A stretch of DNA of 53,504 bases. Origin: RGIG3009 sp045653425 (GTDB lineage Bacteria; Bacillota; Clostridia; Oscillospirales; Acutalibacteraceae). The stretch spans positions 1 to 53,504 of the forward strand of contig JAZOLU010000004.1 of the NCBI GenBank assembly GCA_045653425.1. Direction: 5' to 3'. The translations under genes were made by a program, and so were the position numbers. This document shows positions 33,659 to 42,916 of this stretch, in pieces. The notes under the pieces were generated by a model that had not been told where the DNA came from, made no database searches, and was given only the letters and a program-made list of their open reading frames with translations. Position 1 is the first letter of the stretch. Every line of letters begins with the position of its first letter.

Positions 33659-34457
33659 GCATCCGTTTTCGGCTGACGAAATTCGCCGCCACTTAGAACA
33701 ACCGGATTGCTTTGCCATTACCGTGGAGCCGCTGGTAACCTCCACCAATACGTTGTTGCGTGCGGCGGCGGAGGAGGACAACGCGCCGGAGGGCACCGTG
33801 CTGGCGGCGGCGGCGCAAACCGCGGGTCGCGGGCGAACGGGACACAGTTTTTGGTCGCCGGCGGATACGGGCGTATATTTCAGTGTATTATTGCGCCCGC
33901 GCACAACGGCGGATAAAGCGTTAACGTTAACGGCAGCCGCCGCGGTGGCGGCGGCACGCTCGATTGAGGCCGTGTGCGGTAAACAGGCAGATATTCAGTG
34001 GGTGAACGACGTTTACTGCGCGAACAAAAAAGTCTGCGGTATTTTGACAGAAAGCCGTTTGGACACGCAGAGCGGGGGGCTTTTGTATGCTATTGTGGGT
34101 GTGGGCATTAACGTGGCGCCGCCTGCCGAGGGGTTTCCGGAGGAACTGCGTGCGCGCGCGGGTTCGGTGTTGACAGCGCCGCCGTGTGAGGATATGCGTT
34201 CCTGCTTGGTGGCGGCTTTTTTGAACGAGTTTTGGCCGTTGTACACTGCCGACAGCAACGCCTCCTTTTTGACGGAATATCGGCAGCGTTGTTTACGGTT
34301 GGGGCGAGCGGTGCGTGTGTTGTGTGGCGCGGAGAACCGACCTGCCGAGGTGCTGGGCATTACGGACACACTGGCACTCCGCGTACGGTTTGACGATGGC
34401 ACGGTGCGGGAACTAACCTCCGGCGAGGTGAGCATCCGCTTGCCGTTGGAGGAATAA
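33642..34457 (+). CDS. birA: Biotin--[acetyl-CoA-carboxylase] ligase, without DNA-binding domain
   Basis: Attaches biotin to carrier proteins. The 271-residue protein has the biotin-binding loop TAGRGRTGHSFWSP, catalytic VNDVYCANKKVCGIL (Lys of the KxxGIL type motif) and a C-terminal SH3-like domain (RPAEVLGITDTLALRVRFDDG). The usual N-terminal helix-turn-helix is missing, so it is a monofunctional ligase that cannot repress biotin genes. The start is TTG at 33642, overlapping the preceding stop by 17 bases, with AAGGAG 12 bases upstream; no ATG lies before the core. Biotinylation of the Oad-type carrier would be one use. Confidence 0.9.
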   Translation: MKQWGRHPFSADEIRRHLEQPDCFAITVEPLVTSTNTLLRAAAEEDNAPEGTVLAAAAQTAGRGRTGHSFWSPADTGVYFSVLLRPRTTADKALTLTAAAAVAAARSIEAVCGKQADIQWVNDVYCANKKVCGILTESRLDTQSGGLLYAIVGVGINVAPPAEGFPEELRARAGSVLTAPPCEDMRSCLVAAFLNEFWPLYTADSNASFLTEYRQRCLRLGRAVRVLCGAENRPAEVLGITDTLALRVRFDDGTVRELTSGEVSIRLPLEE

Positions 34458-34462
34458 TGTTT

Positions 34463-34507
34463 AATAACGAACCCAGCGCGAAGTTTTTTCATCGCGCGGG
34501 GGTTATT
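34463..34507. terminator. Convergent terminator between birA and rnhA
   Basis: AATAAC...ACCC and GCGCGA pair with TCGCGC and GGGT...GTTATT around a T-rich loop, between two converging genes. On both strands a T-rich stretch follows. Confidence 0.6.
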
Positions 34508-34950
34508 TACGTATTTTTGTGGTGTTGATACTGCGCCACGGCTAATGCATCGCACCGCTCATTTTCCGGGTGGCCTTGATGTCCGTGTACCCAGTGGAAC
34601 GTGACGTCGTGCAACGCAATGAGATTGAGTAACGTATCCCACAAATCGGCATTGAGCGCGGGCTTTTTATCCGCTTTGCGCCACCCGTTGCGTTTCCAGC
34701 CGGCCGCCCAGCCTTTTTCAATGCCGTTTACTACGTATTGCGAGTCAGTGGTGATGCGCACGGCGCACCGTTCATTGAGAGCTGCCAAGCCGCGAATGAC
34801 CGCGGTTAATTCCATTCGATTGTTGGTGGTGACCGCTTCGCCGCCGCACAATTCCTTTTCGTGCGTGCCGTAGCGTAAAATAGCCGCCCAGCCGCCTGCG
34901 CCGGGGTTACCGGAACACGCGCCGTCGGTAAATAATTCTACCTGCTTCAC
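34507..34950 (-). CDS. rnhA: Ribonuclease HI
   Basis: Removes RNA from RNA-DNA hybrids. The 147-residue protein contains LFTDGACSGNPGAGG with the first catalytic Asp (Asp9), the Glu in NNRMELTAVIRGL, the Asp in ITTDSQYVVNGI and the C-terminal His/Asp region HWVHGHQGHPENERCD. The GTG at 34950 is chosen because GAGGAG lies eight bases before it; an upstream GTG overlaps the ribosome site. Gene stands alone between two plus-strand units. Confidence 0.95.
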   Translation of the reverse strand: MKQVELFTDGACSGNPGAGGWAAILRYGTHEKELCGGEAVTTNNRMELTAVIRGLAALNERCAVRITTDSQYVVNGIEKGWAAGWKRNGWRKADKKPALNADLWDTLLNLIALHDVTFHWVHGHQGHPENERCDALAVAQYQHHKNT

Positions 34951-34973
34951 GTTGCTCACTCCTCTTGAATTTC

Positions 34974-35001
34974 ATTATACCAAAATTTTCAGCAGATGCA
35001 A
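34974..35001 (-). promoter_or_regulatory. Promoter of rnhA
   Basis: On the minus strand TTGCAT-N16-TATAAT, 23 bases before the GTG start. Confidence 0.7.
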
Positions 35002-35032
35002 GACTAAACCGTTGGCTTGTGATGCATACTTC

Positions 35033-35061
35033 TTGACAAGCGGGGGAAATAAAGGTAAAAT
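35033..35061 (+). promoter_or_regulatory. Promoter of rnj, with a 120-base leader
   Basis: TTGACA-N17-TAAAAT. The leader (about 35068-35190) contains TATGTGTTCGG twice and a small stem GCCTCAC/GTGGGGC; no known riboswitch is recognised. Confidence 0.72.
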
Positions 35062-35190
35062 AGAGATAACAGTATGTGTTCGGTTTTGCAAATGTCTTGT
35101 ATATATGTGTTCGGAACGGTAGACATATCCACAGCCTCACACCGCGTGGGGCTTATTTGCTTATTTGTTTGAAAGAATGGGAGGAAAATA

Positions 35191-37077
35191 ATGACAACTG
35201 AAAAGCAAGCAAAACAATCAGGCGCGGCGCCGCAAAAGCAGGCGCAACGTAAGCCGTATACCCGCAAACCACGGGCCAATGGGGGGGAGAATGCCGCCCC
35301 TAAAAAGGATACACGTTTGTTAGGAAATAAACAGGGGAATAACGCTCAATCCAAGCAAGAAAAACGTCCGCAATCAGCCACACATCGCCGCGGTGCCCCG
35401 CAACGTAAAAAAGAACCCGCTTTGCCGGTACGGCTTACCATGCTTGGCGGATTGAACGAAATTGGAAAGAATATTACCCTGTTTGAGTATGGGAACGATG
35501 CTTTTTTAATTGATTGCGGTATGGCATTTCCCGACGAGGATTTGCTCGGTGTGGATATTGTGTTGCCGGACTTTACGCACGTGGAAAAGAACGCCGACCG
35601 CATTCGCGGCGTGGTGATTACCCACGGGCACGAAGACCACATTGGTGCACTGCCGTATTTGCTTAAACAACACATTTTCCCAATTTATGCCACCAAACTG
35701 ACCATTGCGTTGATTGAGTCCAAATTAAAAGAACACGGGTTGTCCGGCAAGGTGCCGCTGCACGTGGTGTCACCCGGTCAAACGGTAACGTTTGGCAAGG
35801 TATCGGTGGAATTTATCCATGTGAATCACTCCATTCCGGACGCGGTGGCATTGGGAATTAAGACTCCGCTGGGGTACGTTATCCACACGGGGGACTTCAA
35901 AATTGACTGTACCCCCATTATGGGCAAAATGATTGACCTGCCCCGTTTGGGCGAAATGGGAAACGAAGGTGTGCTGGCACTGTTGGCGGATTCCACCAAC
36001 GCGGAGCGTCCCGGTTACACCCCCAGTGAACACGTGGTGGGGGACAGTTTTTCCAAACTGTTCAAAAATGCCGAGCGCAAGCGGGTGATTATCGCCACCT
36101 TCTCGTCCAACCTGCACCGTATTCAGCAAATTATTGATGCCGCTGCCAAGGATGGGCGAAAAATTGCCATTTCCGGCCGCAGTATGATTAACTACGTTAC
36201 CATTGCGCACGAGCTGGAATACCTGCGTATTCCCGAAGGCATTATGGTGGATATTGAAGCGATTAACCATTATCCCAAGGATAAGATGACCATTATTACC
36301 ACCGGCAGTCAGGGCGAACCGATGTCGGCGCTGGCGCGTATGGCGTTTTCTGACCATCGTCAGGTGGCAGTAGGACCGGATGACTACATTATCATTTCTG
36401 CCACCCCCATTCCCGGTAACGAAAAAACCGTGGGGCGCGTGGTAAACGAACTGATGAAATGCGGTTGCGACGTGGTGTACGAAAAAATGTACGACGTACA
36501 CGTATCCGGTCACGCGTGTCAAGAGGAATTAAAGTTGATTCAGGGCATTACCCGTCCCAAATTCTTCATTCCGGTGCACGGTGAGCGAAAGCATCTGCAC
36601 AAGCACGCACAGTTGGCGCGGGCGATGGGGATGGATGCTCGCAATATACTCATTCCCGATATTGGCAAGGTGATTGAGATTACCGCCGACAAAATGGCCG
36701 TGGTGGGCAGTGTGCCTGCCGGCCGTGTGATGGTGGATGGTTTGGGTATTGGTGACGTGGGCAGCATTGTGTTGCGTGACCGTCGCCATTTGGGTGAGGA
36801 CGGATTAATTGTGGTGGTTGCCACCATTGATACCGCCGAGGGATATGTGGTATCCGGCCCTGACGTGGTGTCGCGCGGGTTTGTGTACGTGCGCGAAGCG
36901 GAGGATTTAATGGAAGAAATTCGTGCGCTGGCGCGCAATGTGTTGGAAGATTGTTGTGCCGGCCGCGCCCGCGACTGGAATACGATGAAAACCCGTGTGC
37001 GTGACGAACTGTCGCGCCGCATTTTCCAAAAGACCAAGCGCAGTCCGATGATTTTGCCGATTTTGATGGAAGTGTAA
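35191..37077 (+). CDS. rnj: Ribonuclease J
   Basis: Metallo-beta-lactamase/beta-CASP RNase with 5'-3' exo- and endonuclease activity in mRNA turnover and rRNA maturation. The core starts near residue 78 (LPVRLTMLGGLNEIGKN) and shows the zinc motif THGHEDHIG (His145 to His150), the beta-CASP segment and a C-terminal domain. The first ~75 residues are an added basic, Gln/Lys/Arg-rich, probably disordered tail that may bind RNA. GGGAGG precedes the ATG. It heads a long plus-strand run of housekeeping genes; gdpP begins 38 bases downstream. Confidence 0.95.
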   Translation: MTTEKQAKQSGAAPQKQAQRKPYTRKPRANGGENAAPKKDTRLLGNKQGNNAQSKQEKRPQSATHRRGAPQRKKEPALPVRLTMLGGLNEIGKNITLFEYGNDAFLIDCGMAFPDEDLLGVDIVLPDFTHVEKNADRIRGVVITHGHEDHIGALPYLLKQHIFPIYATKLTIALIESKLKEHGLSGKVPLHVVSPGQTVTFGKVSVEFIHVNHSIPDAVALGIKTPLGYVIHTGDFKIDCTPIMGKMIDLPRLGEMGNEGVLALLADSTNAERPGYTPSEHVVGDSFSKLFKNAERKRVIIATFSSNLHRIQQIIDAAAKDGRKIAISGRSMINYVTIAHELEYLRIPEGIMVDIEAINHYPKDKMTIITTGSQGEPMSALARMAFSDHRQVAVGPDDYIIISATPIPGNEKTVGRVVNELMKCGCDVVYEKMYDVHVSGHACQEELKLIQGITRPKFFIPVHGERKHLHKHAQLARAMGMDARNILIPDIGKVIEITADKMAVVGSVPAGRVMVDGLGIGDVGSIVLRDRRHLGEDGLIVVVATIDTAEGYVVSGPDVVSRGFVYVREAEDLMEEIRALARNVLEDCCAGRARDWNTMKTRVRDELSRRIFQKTKRSPMILPILMEV

Positions 37078-37115
37078 ACACAATCAACTTTGATAAACAA
37101 GGGGGGAGAAACATA

Positions 37116-39113
37116 ATGAGAAGCCGTAAAACTTGGGGCGTTACACCGTTGCTTTGGGTGCTCAGTGCCGCACTCATTGTGTTTCTTGTTCCTGTGTTTT
37201 TCCTAAATCGCCCGGTGTTTTATGGGCAACTTACGGTAACCGTACTGCTCATAGCGGGGGTTTTTTGGCGGCAAACGGCGTTACAGCGGGATATGCGCCG
37301 CTATCTGCAAGGCGTGGCGGACAGTTTGAACCAGCAGGACCGCCAAGCATTGGAAAGCACGCCGGTGCCGGTACTGCTCATTTCCGCTGCGGGCGAGGTG
37401 GTGTGGTACAACACCCTGTTTCGCAAGGAAGTGCTGGGCAGCGGCGATGTGTACGGCGCAGTGCTGAGTGCGGTGTTTGAGGAACTCACAACAGAGCAAC
37501 TCAGCCGCCGATTTTTACCGCGTGTGGTACGTGGTAATCGCACGTATGCGGTGTATACCGCCAAATTGCGGGCAGATGAGCAGGCGGCTTATGTGTTGTA
37601 CTGTGCGGATAATACCGAACTAACGCGGGTTGCCGCGGAATATGAGGACAGCCGCCCGGTGGTGCTGTCGCTTTACATAGACAACAGTGAAGAGATTATG
37701 CAAAACCTGCGGGACAGTGAGCGGGCGCAAATTTTGTCCCGCGTGGAAACTTTGCTGGAAGATTGGGTTGCTATGAGCAACGGTGTGTTTCGCAAGTGCG
37801 GGAATGACCGCTTTTTGGCACTTATCGAGCAACGGCAGTTGGCGGCAATGCTGGACAGTCGGTTTGATATTTTGGACAAAGTGCGTGCCGTGCGCACCGC
37901 CGACGGTGCCAGTGTGACGTTGTCAATTGGTGTGGGGACAGGCCGCACGTTGAGCGAAGCGGAAACGCAGTCGCGCCAATCGTTGGATATGGCGCTGGGA
38001 CGCGGCGGCGACCAAGCGGCGGTAAAAACCGCCAACGGATTTGATTTTTACGGCGGGTTGGCTAAGAGTGTGGAAAAACGCACCAAGGTGCGTACCCGCG
38101 TGGTGGCCTCCGCTTTGCAGGATATGATTGCTACCAGCGACAACGTGTTGTTAATGGGGCACCGCTATTCCGATTTGGATTGTTTGGGTGCGTGTGCCGC
38201 GCTAACCGCGGTGTGCCGCAGTTTGGGTAAAAGTGCTTACACGGTCTACGACCCGCAAACCACGCTGGCAAACGTGTTGGTACAACGGTACAACGCTGAC
38301 CAACACAACGATTGGTTTGTAGAAGAGCAGGATGCTCTGCCGTTGATGACCGAAAACACTTTGCTGATTATTGCGGATATTCACCAGCCGGAGCGGTTGG
38401 AGTGCCCCGCTTTGTACCAACACGCCAAGGCGGTGGTGGTGATTGACCATCATCGAAAAATGGTGGCACACATTGACAATGCCGGATTGTTTTATCACGA
38501 ACCGCACGCCAGTTCCGCCTCGGAAATGGTGGCGGAACTGGTGCAGTATATGCCCGATGCGCGCATTAGCCGTTTGGAAGCGGAAGCGTTGCTTGCCGGT
38601 ATGATGCTGGATACCCGCAGTTTTGTTATGAAAGCGGGGGTGCGTACCTTTGAAGCGGCGGCGTATTTGCGGCGTCTGGGTGCCGATACGGTAGAAGCAA
38701 AGCGGATGTTTGCCGAATCTATGGATACCTACCGCCATAAATCTGAAATTGTGGCGGCGGCGGAACAGTACGGCAGTACTGCCATTGCCTGTACCGCGTT
38801 GTGCGGTGGCGCACAGTTGCGTATTGCGGCGGCGCAAGCGGCGGATGAGTTGTTATGCGTACAGGGCGTGGAGGCGTCATTTGTGTTGTTCCCCGAAGGA
38901 GATGGATTTAATGTTTCTGCCCGTTCCTACGGTGCCATTAACGTGCAACTGGTAATGGAGGCCGTGGGCGGCGGCGGTCATCAGACGATGGCCGGCGCGT
39001 ATCTTAAAAATACCAATCAACAGGCGGCGGTTGCCCTGCTGCACAAGGCGATTGATGCGTATCTTGCGGAGCGTCGCCGTGCGCAAAAGGTGCAACAGCA
39101 ATCTGAACAATAA
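37116..39113 (+). CDS. gdpP: Cyclic-di-AMP phosphodiesterase GdpP
   Basis: Membrane-bound DHH-DHHA1 phosphodiesterase hydrolysing c-di-AMP to pApA. Two N-terminal membrane helices (about 10-50), a PAS-like domain (about 75-150), a degenerate GGDEF domain (about 180-310; no GGDEF motif) and the catalytic part with GHRYSDLDCLG near residue 350, VIDHHRK (Asp444, His445, His446) and GGGGHQTMAG near the C-terminus. Length 665 matches the family. GGGGGGAG precedes the ATG. The order gdpP-rplI-dnaB is widely conserved in Firmicutes. Confidence 0.96.
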   Translation: MRSRKTWGVTPLLWVLSAALIVFLVPVFFLNRPVFYGQLTVTVLLIAGVFWRQTALQRDMRRYLQGVADSLNQQDRQALESTPVPVLLISAAGEVVWYNTLFRKEVLGSGDVYGAVLSAVFEELTTEQLSRRFLPRVVRGNRTYAVYTAKLRADEQAAYVLYCADNTELTRVAAEYEDSRPVVLSLYIDNSEEIMQNLRDSERAQILSRVETLLEDWVAMSNGVFRKCGNDRFLALIEQRQLAAMLDSRFDILDKVRAVRTADGASVTLSIGVGTGRTLSEAETQSRQSLDMALGRGGDQAAVKTANGFDFYGGLAKSVEKRTKVRTRVVASALQDMIATSDNVLLMGHRYSDLDCLGACAALTAVCRSLGKSAYTVYDPQTTLANVLVQRYNADQHNDWFVEEQDALPLMTENTLLIIADIHQPERLECPALYQHAKAVVVIDHHRKMVAHIDNAGLFYHEPHASSASEMVAELVQYMPDARISRLEAEALLAGMMLDTRSFVMKAGVRTFEAAAYLRRLGADTVEAKRMFAESMDTYRHKSEIVAAAEQYGSTAIACTALCGGAQLRIAAAQAADELLCVQGVEASFVLFPEGDGFNVSARSYGAINVQLVMEAVGGGGHQTMAGAYLKNTNQQAAVALLHKAIDAYLAERRRAQKVQQQSEQ

Positions 39114-39138
39114 GTTCCAAAGAAAGCAGGCGAAGATT

Positions 39139-39579
39139 ATGAAAGTGATTTTGAAACAAGATGTTAAGGGCCAGGGCAAGAAAGGGCAGTTGGTACAGGT
39201 GTCCGATGGTTATGCCCGCAACTTTTTACTGCCGCGTGGTTTGGCGGTGGAAGCCGATTCGCAGGCGATGAACGACCTGAAAAACAAAGAAGAGGCGCGC
39301 ATACATCACTTAAAAGTGGAAAAACAGGAAGCGGAAGCCGCGGCGGCGATGTTGTCCGGTAAAACCGTGAAAATTGTGGCACGTGCCGGTCAGGGCGGTC
39401 GGTTGTTCGGGTCGGTTACCACCAAGGAAGTGGCGGAGGAACTGGCCAAACAGTATGGTGTTACGGTGGATAAACGCAAAATTACTATGGCAGATGCCAA
39501 GGCGTTTGGCTCGTATGAGGCGGAAATTAAATTTCCGCAAGGCGTTACCACCAAAATGACCGTGATGGTGACCGAGTAA
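39139..39579 (+). CDS. rplI: 50S ribosomal protein L9
   Basis: 146 residues: N-terminal domain with the L9 signature MKVILKQDVKGQGKKGQLVQVSDGYARNF split across the start, long connecting helix (about 45-75) and C-terminal rRNA-binding domain ending MTVMVTE. The start at 39139 matches the family N-terminus; ribosome site is a modest AGGCGA. Lies 25 bases after gdpP and 36 before dnaB. Confidence 0.96.
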   Translation: MKVILKQDVKGQGKKGQLVQVSDGYARNFLLPRGLAVEADSQAMNDLKNKEEARIHHLKVEKQEAEAAAAMLSGKTVKIVARAGQGGRLFGSVTTKEVAEELAKQYGVTVDKRKITMADAKAFGSYEAEIKFPQGVTTKMTVMVTE

Positions 39580-39615
39580 GATAAAACACTCAACCGAGTG
39601 GAGGATGTGAGTAGT

Positions 39616-40977
39616 ATGGCAAACGAATCAGCCGTGTTTGACGAATTGAATCTGCCGTATAGTCTGGAAGCCGAGCAAGCGGTGCTGGGTGCCATTTTGA
39701 TGGATGCGGAAAGCATCAACCAAGTGGCGGATATTCTGCGCCCCGAACATTTTTATTTGCCGGAACATCAGGCGATTTACGGTATTATGCTGATGAAGTT
39801 GATGGAGTCTAAAACCATTGACTTTGTTACCGTGCTGGAAGCACTGAAAACGGAATCGTATTTTGCCGGCGACGAGGGCAAGGGGTATTTGCTGAAATTG
39901 GCGCAGATTGTACCGTCCATTTCCAACATTGGCAACTATGCCCGTATGGTGCGCGAAAAGTTTGACGTGCGCTCACTCATTCATATCTCGCGCGAGATTA
40001 TGAGCGATGCCATGACTCCAGGCACCGATGCCTCGTTGCTGATTGATTCCGCGGAACAAAAAATCTACGACATTCGGCAGGACCGCCACCAAGGCGGTTT
40101 GGTGCCCATTCAAGACGTTATTGCGTCGAATTATGAGATGTACAGCAAACTTAACTCGGCGGAGCGCGACCAGTACGTGGGTATTCCCAGTGGTATTAGT
40201 GCGTTGGATGAGATTACCACCGGTTTGAACCGCTCCGACTTGATTATTGTGGGTGCGCGCCCCGGTATGGGTAAAACCAGTTTTGCACTAAACATAGCGC
40301 GCAATGTGGCGGTGACACAAAATCGCCGCGTTGCGGTGTTTAATTTGGAAATGTCACGCGAGCAGATGGTAAACCGCTTTTTGTCGGCAGAAGCGCGGGT
40401 TTCCTCCAAAAAATTGCGTACTGGCACCCTTACGCCGGATGAGTGGAACCGTATGGCATACGCTTCCGGTGCGTTGTGCAAAGCCCCCATTTATTTGGAC
40501 GACACCGCCAGCATTACCGTGCCGGAAATGAAAGCGCGGTTGCGCCGCTTAAAAGACGTGGGGTTTGTGGTGATTGACTATTTGCAGTTAATGCACTCCG
40601 CCAAACGCACGGACAACCGTGTGCAGGAAGTTTCGGATATTACGCGCAGCTTGAAAATTATGGCCAAGGAACTGAACATACCGGTAATGGTGTGTGCGCA
40701 GTTGGCGCGTACCACGGAAAAGCAGTCCAACCACCGTCCTGCCTTGTCCGACCTGCGCGAATCCGGTTCTATTGAACAGGATGCCGACCAAGTGCTGTTC
40801 CTGTACCGTGACGAATATTATAAAAACGAAAAACAGGACCCCTCCAGTGTGGAAGTGGGCACTTCCGAAGTGATTGTGGCGAAAAACCGTCACGGCGAAT
40901 TGGGCACTGTGAAACTGGCGTTCCAGGGCGAATTTACGCAGTTCACCTCGCTGGAACTGCACCAAAACGAGGGTTGA
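39616..40977 (+). CDS. dnaB: Replicative DNA helicase DnaB
   Basis: Hexameric fork helicase. 453 residues: N-terminal helical domain (LPYSLEAEQAVLGAIL) and RecA-like domain with Walker A GARPGMGKTS near residue 213, VIDYLQLM and ARTTEKQSNHRPALSDLRESGSIEQ in halves of the DnaB signature. No intein or insert. The ATG at 39616 has GGAGG 11 bases upstream; a GTG 18 bases earlier lacks a site. Confidence 0.96.
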   Translation: MANESAVFDELNLPYSLEAEQAVLGAILMDAESINQVADILRPEHFYLPEHQAIYGIMLMKLMESKTIDFVTVLEALKTESYFAGDEGKGYLLKLAQIVPSISNIGNYARMVREKFDVRSLIHISREIMSDAMTPGTDASLLIDSAEQKIYDIRQDRHQGGLVPIQDVIASNYEMYSKLNSAERDQYVGIPSGISALDEITTGLNRSDLIIVGARPGMGKTSFALNIARNVAVTQNRRVAVFNLEMSREQMVNRFLSAEARVSSKKLRTGTLTPDEWNRMAYASGALCKAPIYLDDTASITVPEMKARLRRLKDVGFVVIDYLQLMHSAKRTDNRVQEVSDITRSLKIMAKELNIPVMVCAQLARTTEKQSNHRPALSDLRESGSIEQDADQVLFLYRDEYYKNEKQDPSSVEVGTSEVIVAKNRHGELGTVKLAFQGEFTQFTSLELHQNEG

Positions 40978-40983
40978 TAGACA

Positions 40984-42351
40984 ATGACGCTTCGTGAAAA
41001 AGCGCTTGCCGCGGCGCGGCGGGAGCAGATGTTTCCGCCTGACACCACCGTGGTGGTGGGGCTTTCCGGCGGTGCCGATTCGGTGGCACTGTTGCACTGG
41101 TTGCTTTCGGTACGGGAAGAATTGTCGCTTGCCGCCGTAACGGCGGTACACGTGAATCACGGGTTGCGCGGCGAAGAAGCCGCGCGTGACCAGCAGTTTG
41201 CCGAGCAGTTGTGTGCCGCGTGGCAGGTGCCGCTTACCGTGGTGAATGCCGATGTGGCGGCACTGGCGCAGGAAATGCACACCGGCTGGGAAGAAGCAGG
41301 GCGTCATTTGCGTTACCGTGCGCTGGAAACGGCGGCGGATGCGTATTCCACCGCGCGTATTGCCACGGCGCACACGGCTACGGATAACGCGGAAACGGTG
41401 TTACTGCATTTGTGCCGCGGTTGCGGGTTGCACGGGCTGGCGGGCATTCCGCCGGTGCGTGGGCGGGTGGTTCGTCCGTTAATTGATTGTAGTCGTGCCG
41501 AGATTGAGGACTATTGTGCTGCCGAGGGGCTGGCGTACGTTATCGACAGTACCAATACCGACGTGGCGTATGCGCGCAATCGTATTCGGCAGTTGGTAAT
41601 GCCGCAGTTGCGGGAAATTAACCCGCAGGCGGAAGTGGCCATTGGGCGGTTAATTGCCCGAGCGCGCGAATGGGACAGTGCGGTGACAACGCAAGCGGAA
41701 CAGGCGCTGCGTGAGGTGCGGCGGGGCACGGATATTTATGACCGCGCCGTGTTGCGCGGGTTGTCGCCCACGGTACTGGGTGCCGTATGGCGGCGGTTGC
41801 TGGGTGAGTGTGGCGAACAACGCGGCAGCGAGGTGCAAATTGCGCAGGCAACGGCGTTGTTGGAACGCGGCGGGATGTTATCGTTGCCGGGCGGCCGACA
41901 ACTTACGGTGGAGCGTGAGACGGTGCGTATTGGTGAGCCGTTGGCGGATACACCACCGTTTTGTTATGAGGACGTTACCCCAAACCGTGACTTTATGGTG
42001 GGGGACTGTGTGTGGCGGCTGGAAACGCTTTCGCGCGAGGAATATGAACAAAAACTGAATATTTTGGAAAATTCCTTTGCAAATGCGTGCGATTGTGATA
42101 AGATAAGCGGTAGTTTACGGTTGCGCGCGCGGCAAGCGGGCGATGCGTATCGTCCCGCGGGGCGCGGTTGTCGTAAAACACTAAAAAAATTGTTTAACGA
42201 AGCGGCTCTTTCGGTGAGAGAGCGTGCGGAGATTCCTTTGTTGTGTGACGACGAAGGCATTGTGTTGGTCGGCGGTTTCGGGTGTGACGAACGTGTGCGC
42301 ATCACCGAGGAAACGCAGACAGTTTTGGTACTTAAAAAACGGAGGATGTAA
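40984..42351 (+). CDS. tilS: tRNA(Ile)-lysidine synthase
   Basis: Modifies the wobble C of tRNA-Ile(CAU) to lysidine. PP-loop motif GLSGGADSVALLHW near residue 30, VNHGLRGEEA, ATAHTATDNAETVL and RNRIRQLVMPQL mark the N-terminal domain; substrate-binding and C-terminal domains follow (GDAYRPAGRGCRKTLKKLF). 455 residues, normal. It starts six bases after dnaB, with a weak ribosome site, and the usual tilS-hpt-ftsH order follows. Confidence 0.95.
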   Translation: MTLREKALAAARREQMFPPDTTVVVGLSGGADSVALLHWLLSVREELSLAAVTAVHVNHGLRGEEAARDQQFAEQLCAAWQVPLTVVNADVAALAQEMHTGWEEAGRHLRYRALETAADAYSTARIATAHTATDNAETVLLHLCRGCGLHGLAGIPPVRGRVVRPLIDCSRAEIEDYCAAEGLAYVIDSTNTDVAYARNRIRQLVMPQLREINPQAEVAIGRLIARAREWDSAVTTQAEQALREVRRGTDIYDRAVLRGLSPTVLGAVWRRLLGECGEQRGSEVQIAQATALLERGGMLSLPGGRQLTVERETVRIGEPLADTPPFCYEDVTPNRDFMVGDCVWRLETLSREEYEQKLNILENSFANACDCDKISGSLRLRARQAGDAYRPAGRGCRKTLKKLFNEAALSVRERAEIPLLCDDEGIVLVGGFGCDERVRITEETQTVLVLKKRRM

Positions 42352-42353
42352 AA

Positions 42354-42911
42354 ATGAGTTCGATGTTTGACGATATCGGTGAAGTTTTATTTACACAAGA
42401 AGAAATTGCCGACATTGTTCGGAATATGGGCCGACAGATTAGTGAAGATTATAAGGGGAAAAACCTTTTATTGGTCGGCGTGCTTAAAGGTTCGTTGGTG
42501 TTTATGGCGGATTTAATGCGCGAAATTACCGTGCCGTGTGCGCTGGACTTTTTATCCGTTTCCAGTTACGGAAGCGGCACGGTCACCAGCGGCGAGGTGC
42601 GGATTTTGAAAGATTTGGATTCCTCGCTGGAAGGTAAAGATCTGCTGATTGTGGAGGATATTTTGGATTCCGGCGTTACATTGTCATTTTTACTAAAAAC
42701 GCTATCGGCACGCCGCCCTGCCAGTATCCGCCTGTGCACATTGTTGGATAAACCCGAACGGCGACGGGTGGACATTCACGCAGACTATATCGGCGCTTCG
42801 GTGCCGGATAAATTTATTGTCGGTTACGGGTTGGATTATGCGGAAAAATACCGCAATGTACCGTATATCGGTGTGCTGAAACCGGAGATTTACACCACTG
42901 GAAAGGACTGA
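42354..42911 (+). CDS. hpt: Hypoxanthine phosphoribosyltransferase
   Basis: Purine salvage enzyme, 185 residues. The PRPP loop VEDILDSGVTL (about residues 100-110) and LLVGVLKGSLVFMADL with SSYGSGT are visible; the C-terminal DKFIVGYGLDYAEKYRN is characteristic. CGGAGG inside the end of tilS gives the ribosome site, two bases before the ATG region of separation. Confidence 0.95.
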   Translation: MSSMFDDIGEVLFTQEEIADIVRNMGRQISEDYKGKNLLLVGVLKGSLVFMADLMREITVPCALDFLSVSSYGSGTVTSGEVRILKDLDSSLEGKDLLIVEDILDSGVTLSFLLKTLSARRPASIRLCTLLDKPERRRVDIHADYIGASVPDKFIVGYGLDYAEKYRNVPYIGVLKPEIYTTGKD

Positions 42912-42916
42912 GACCC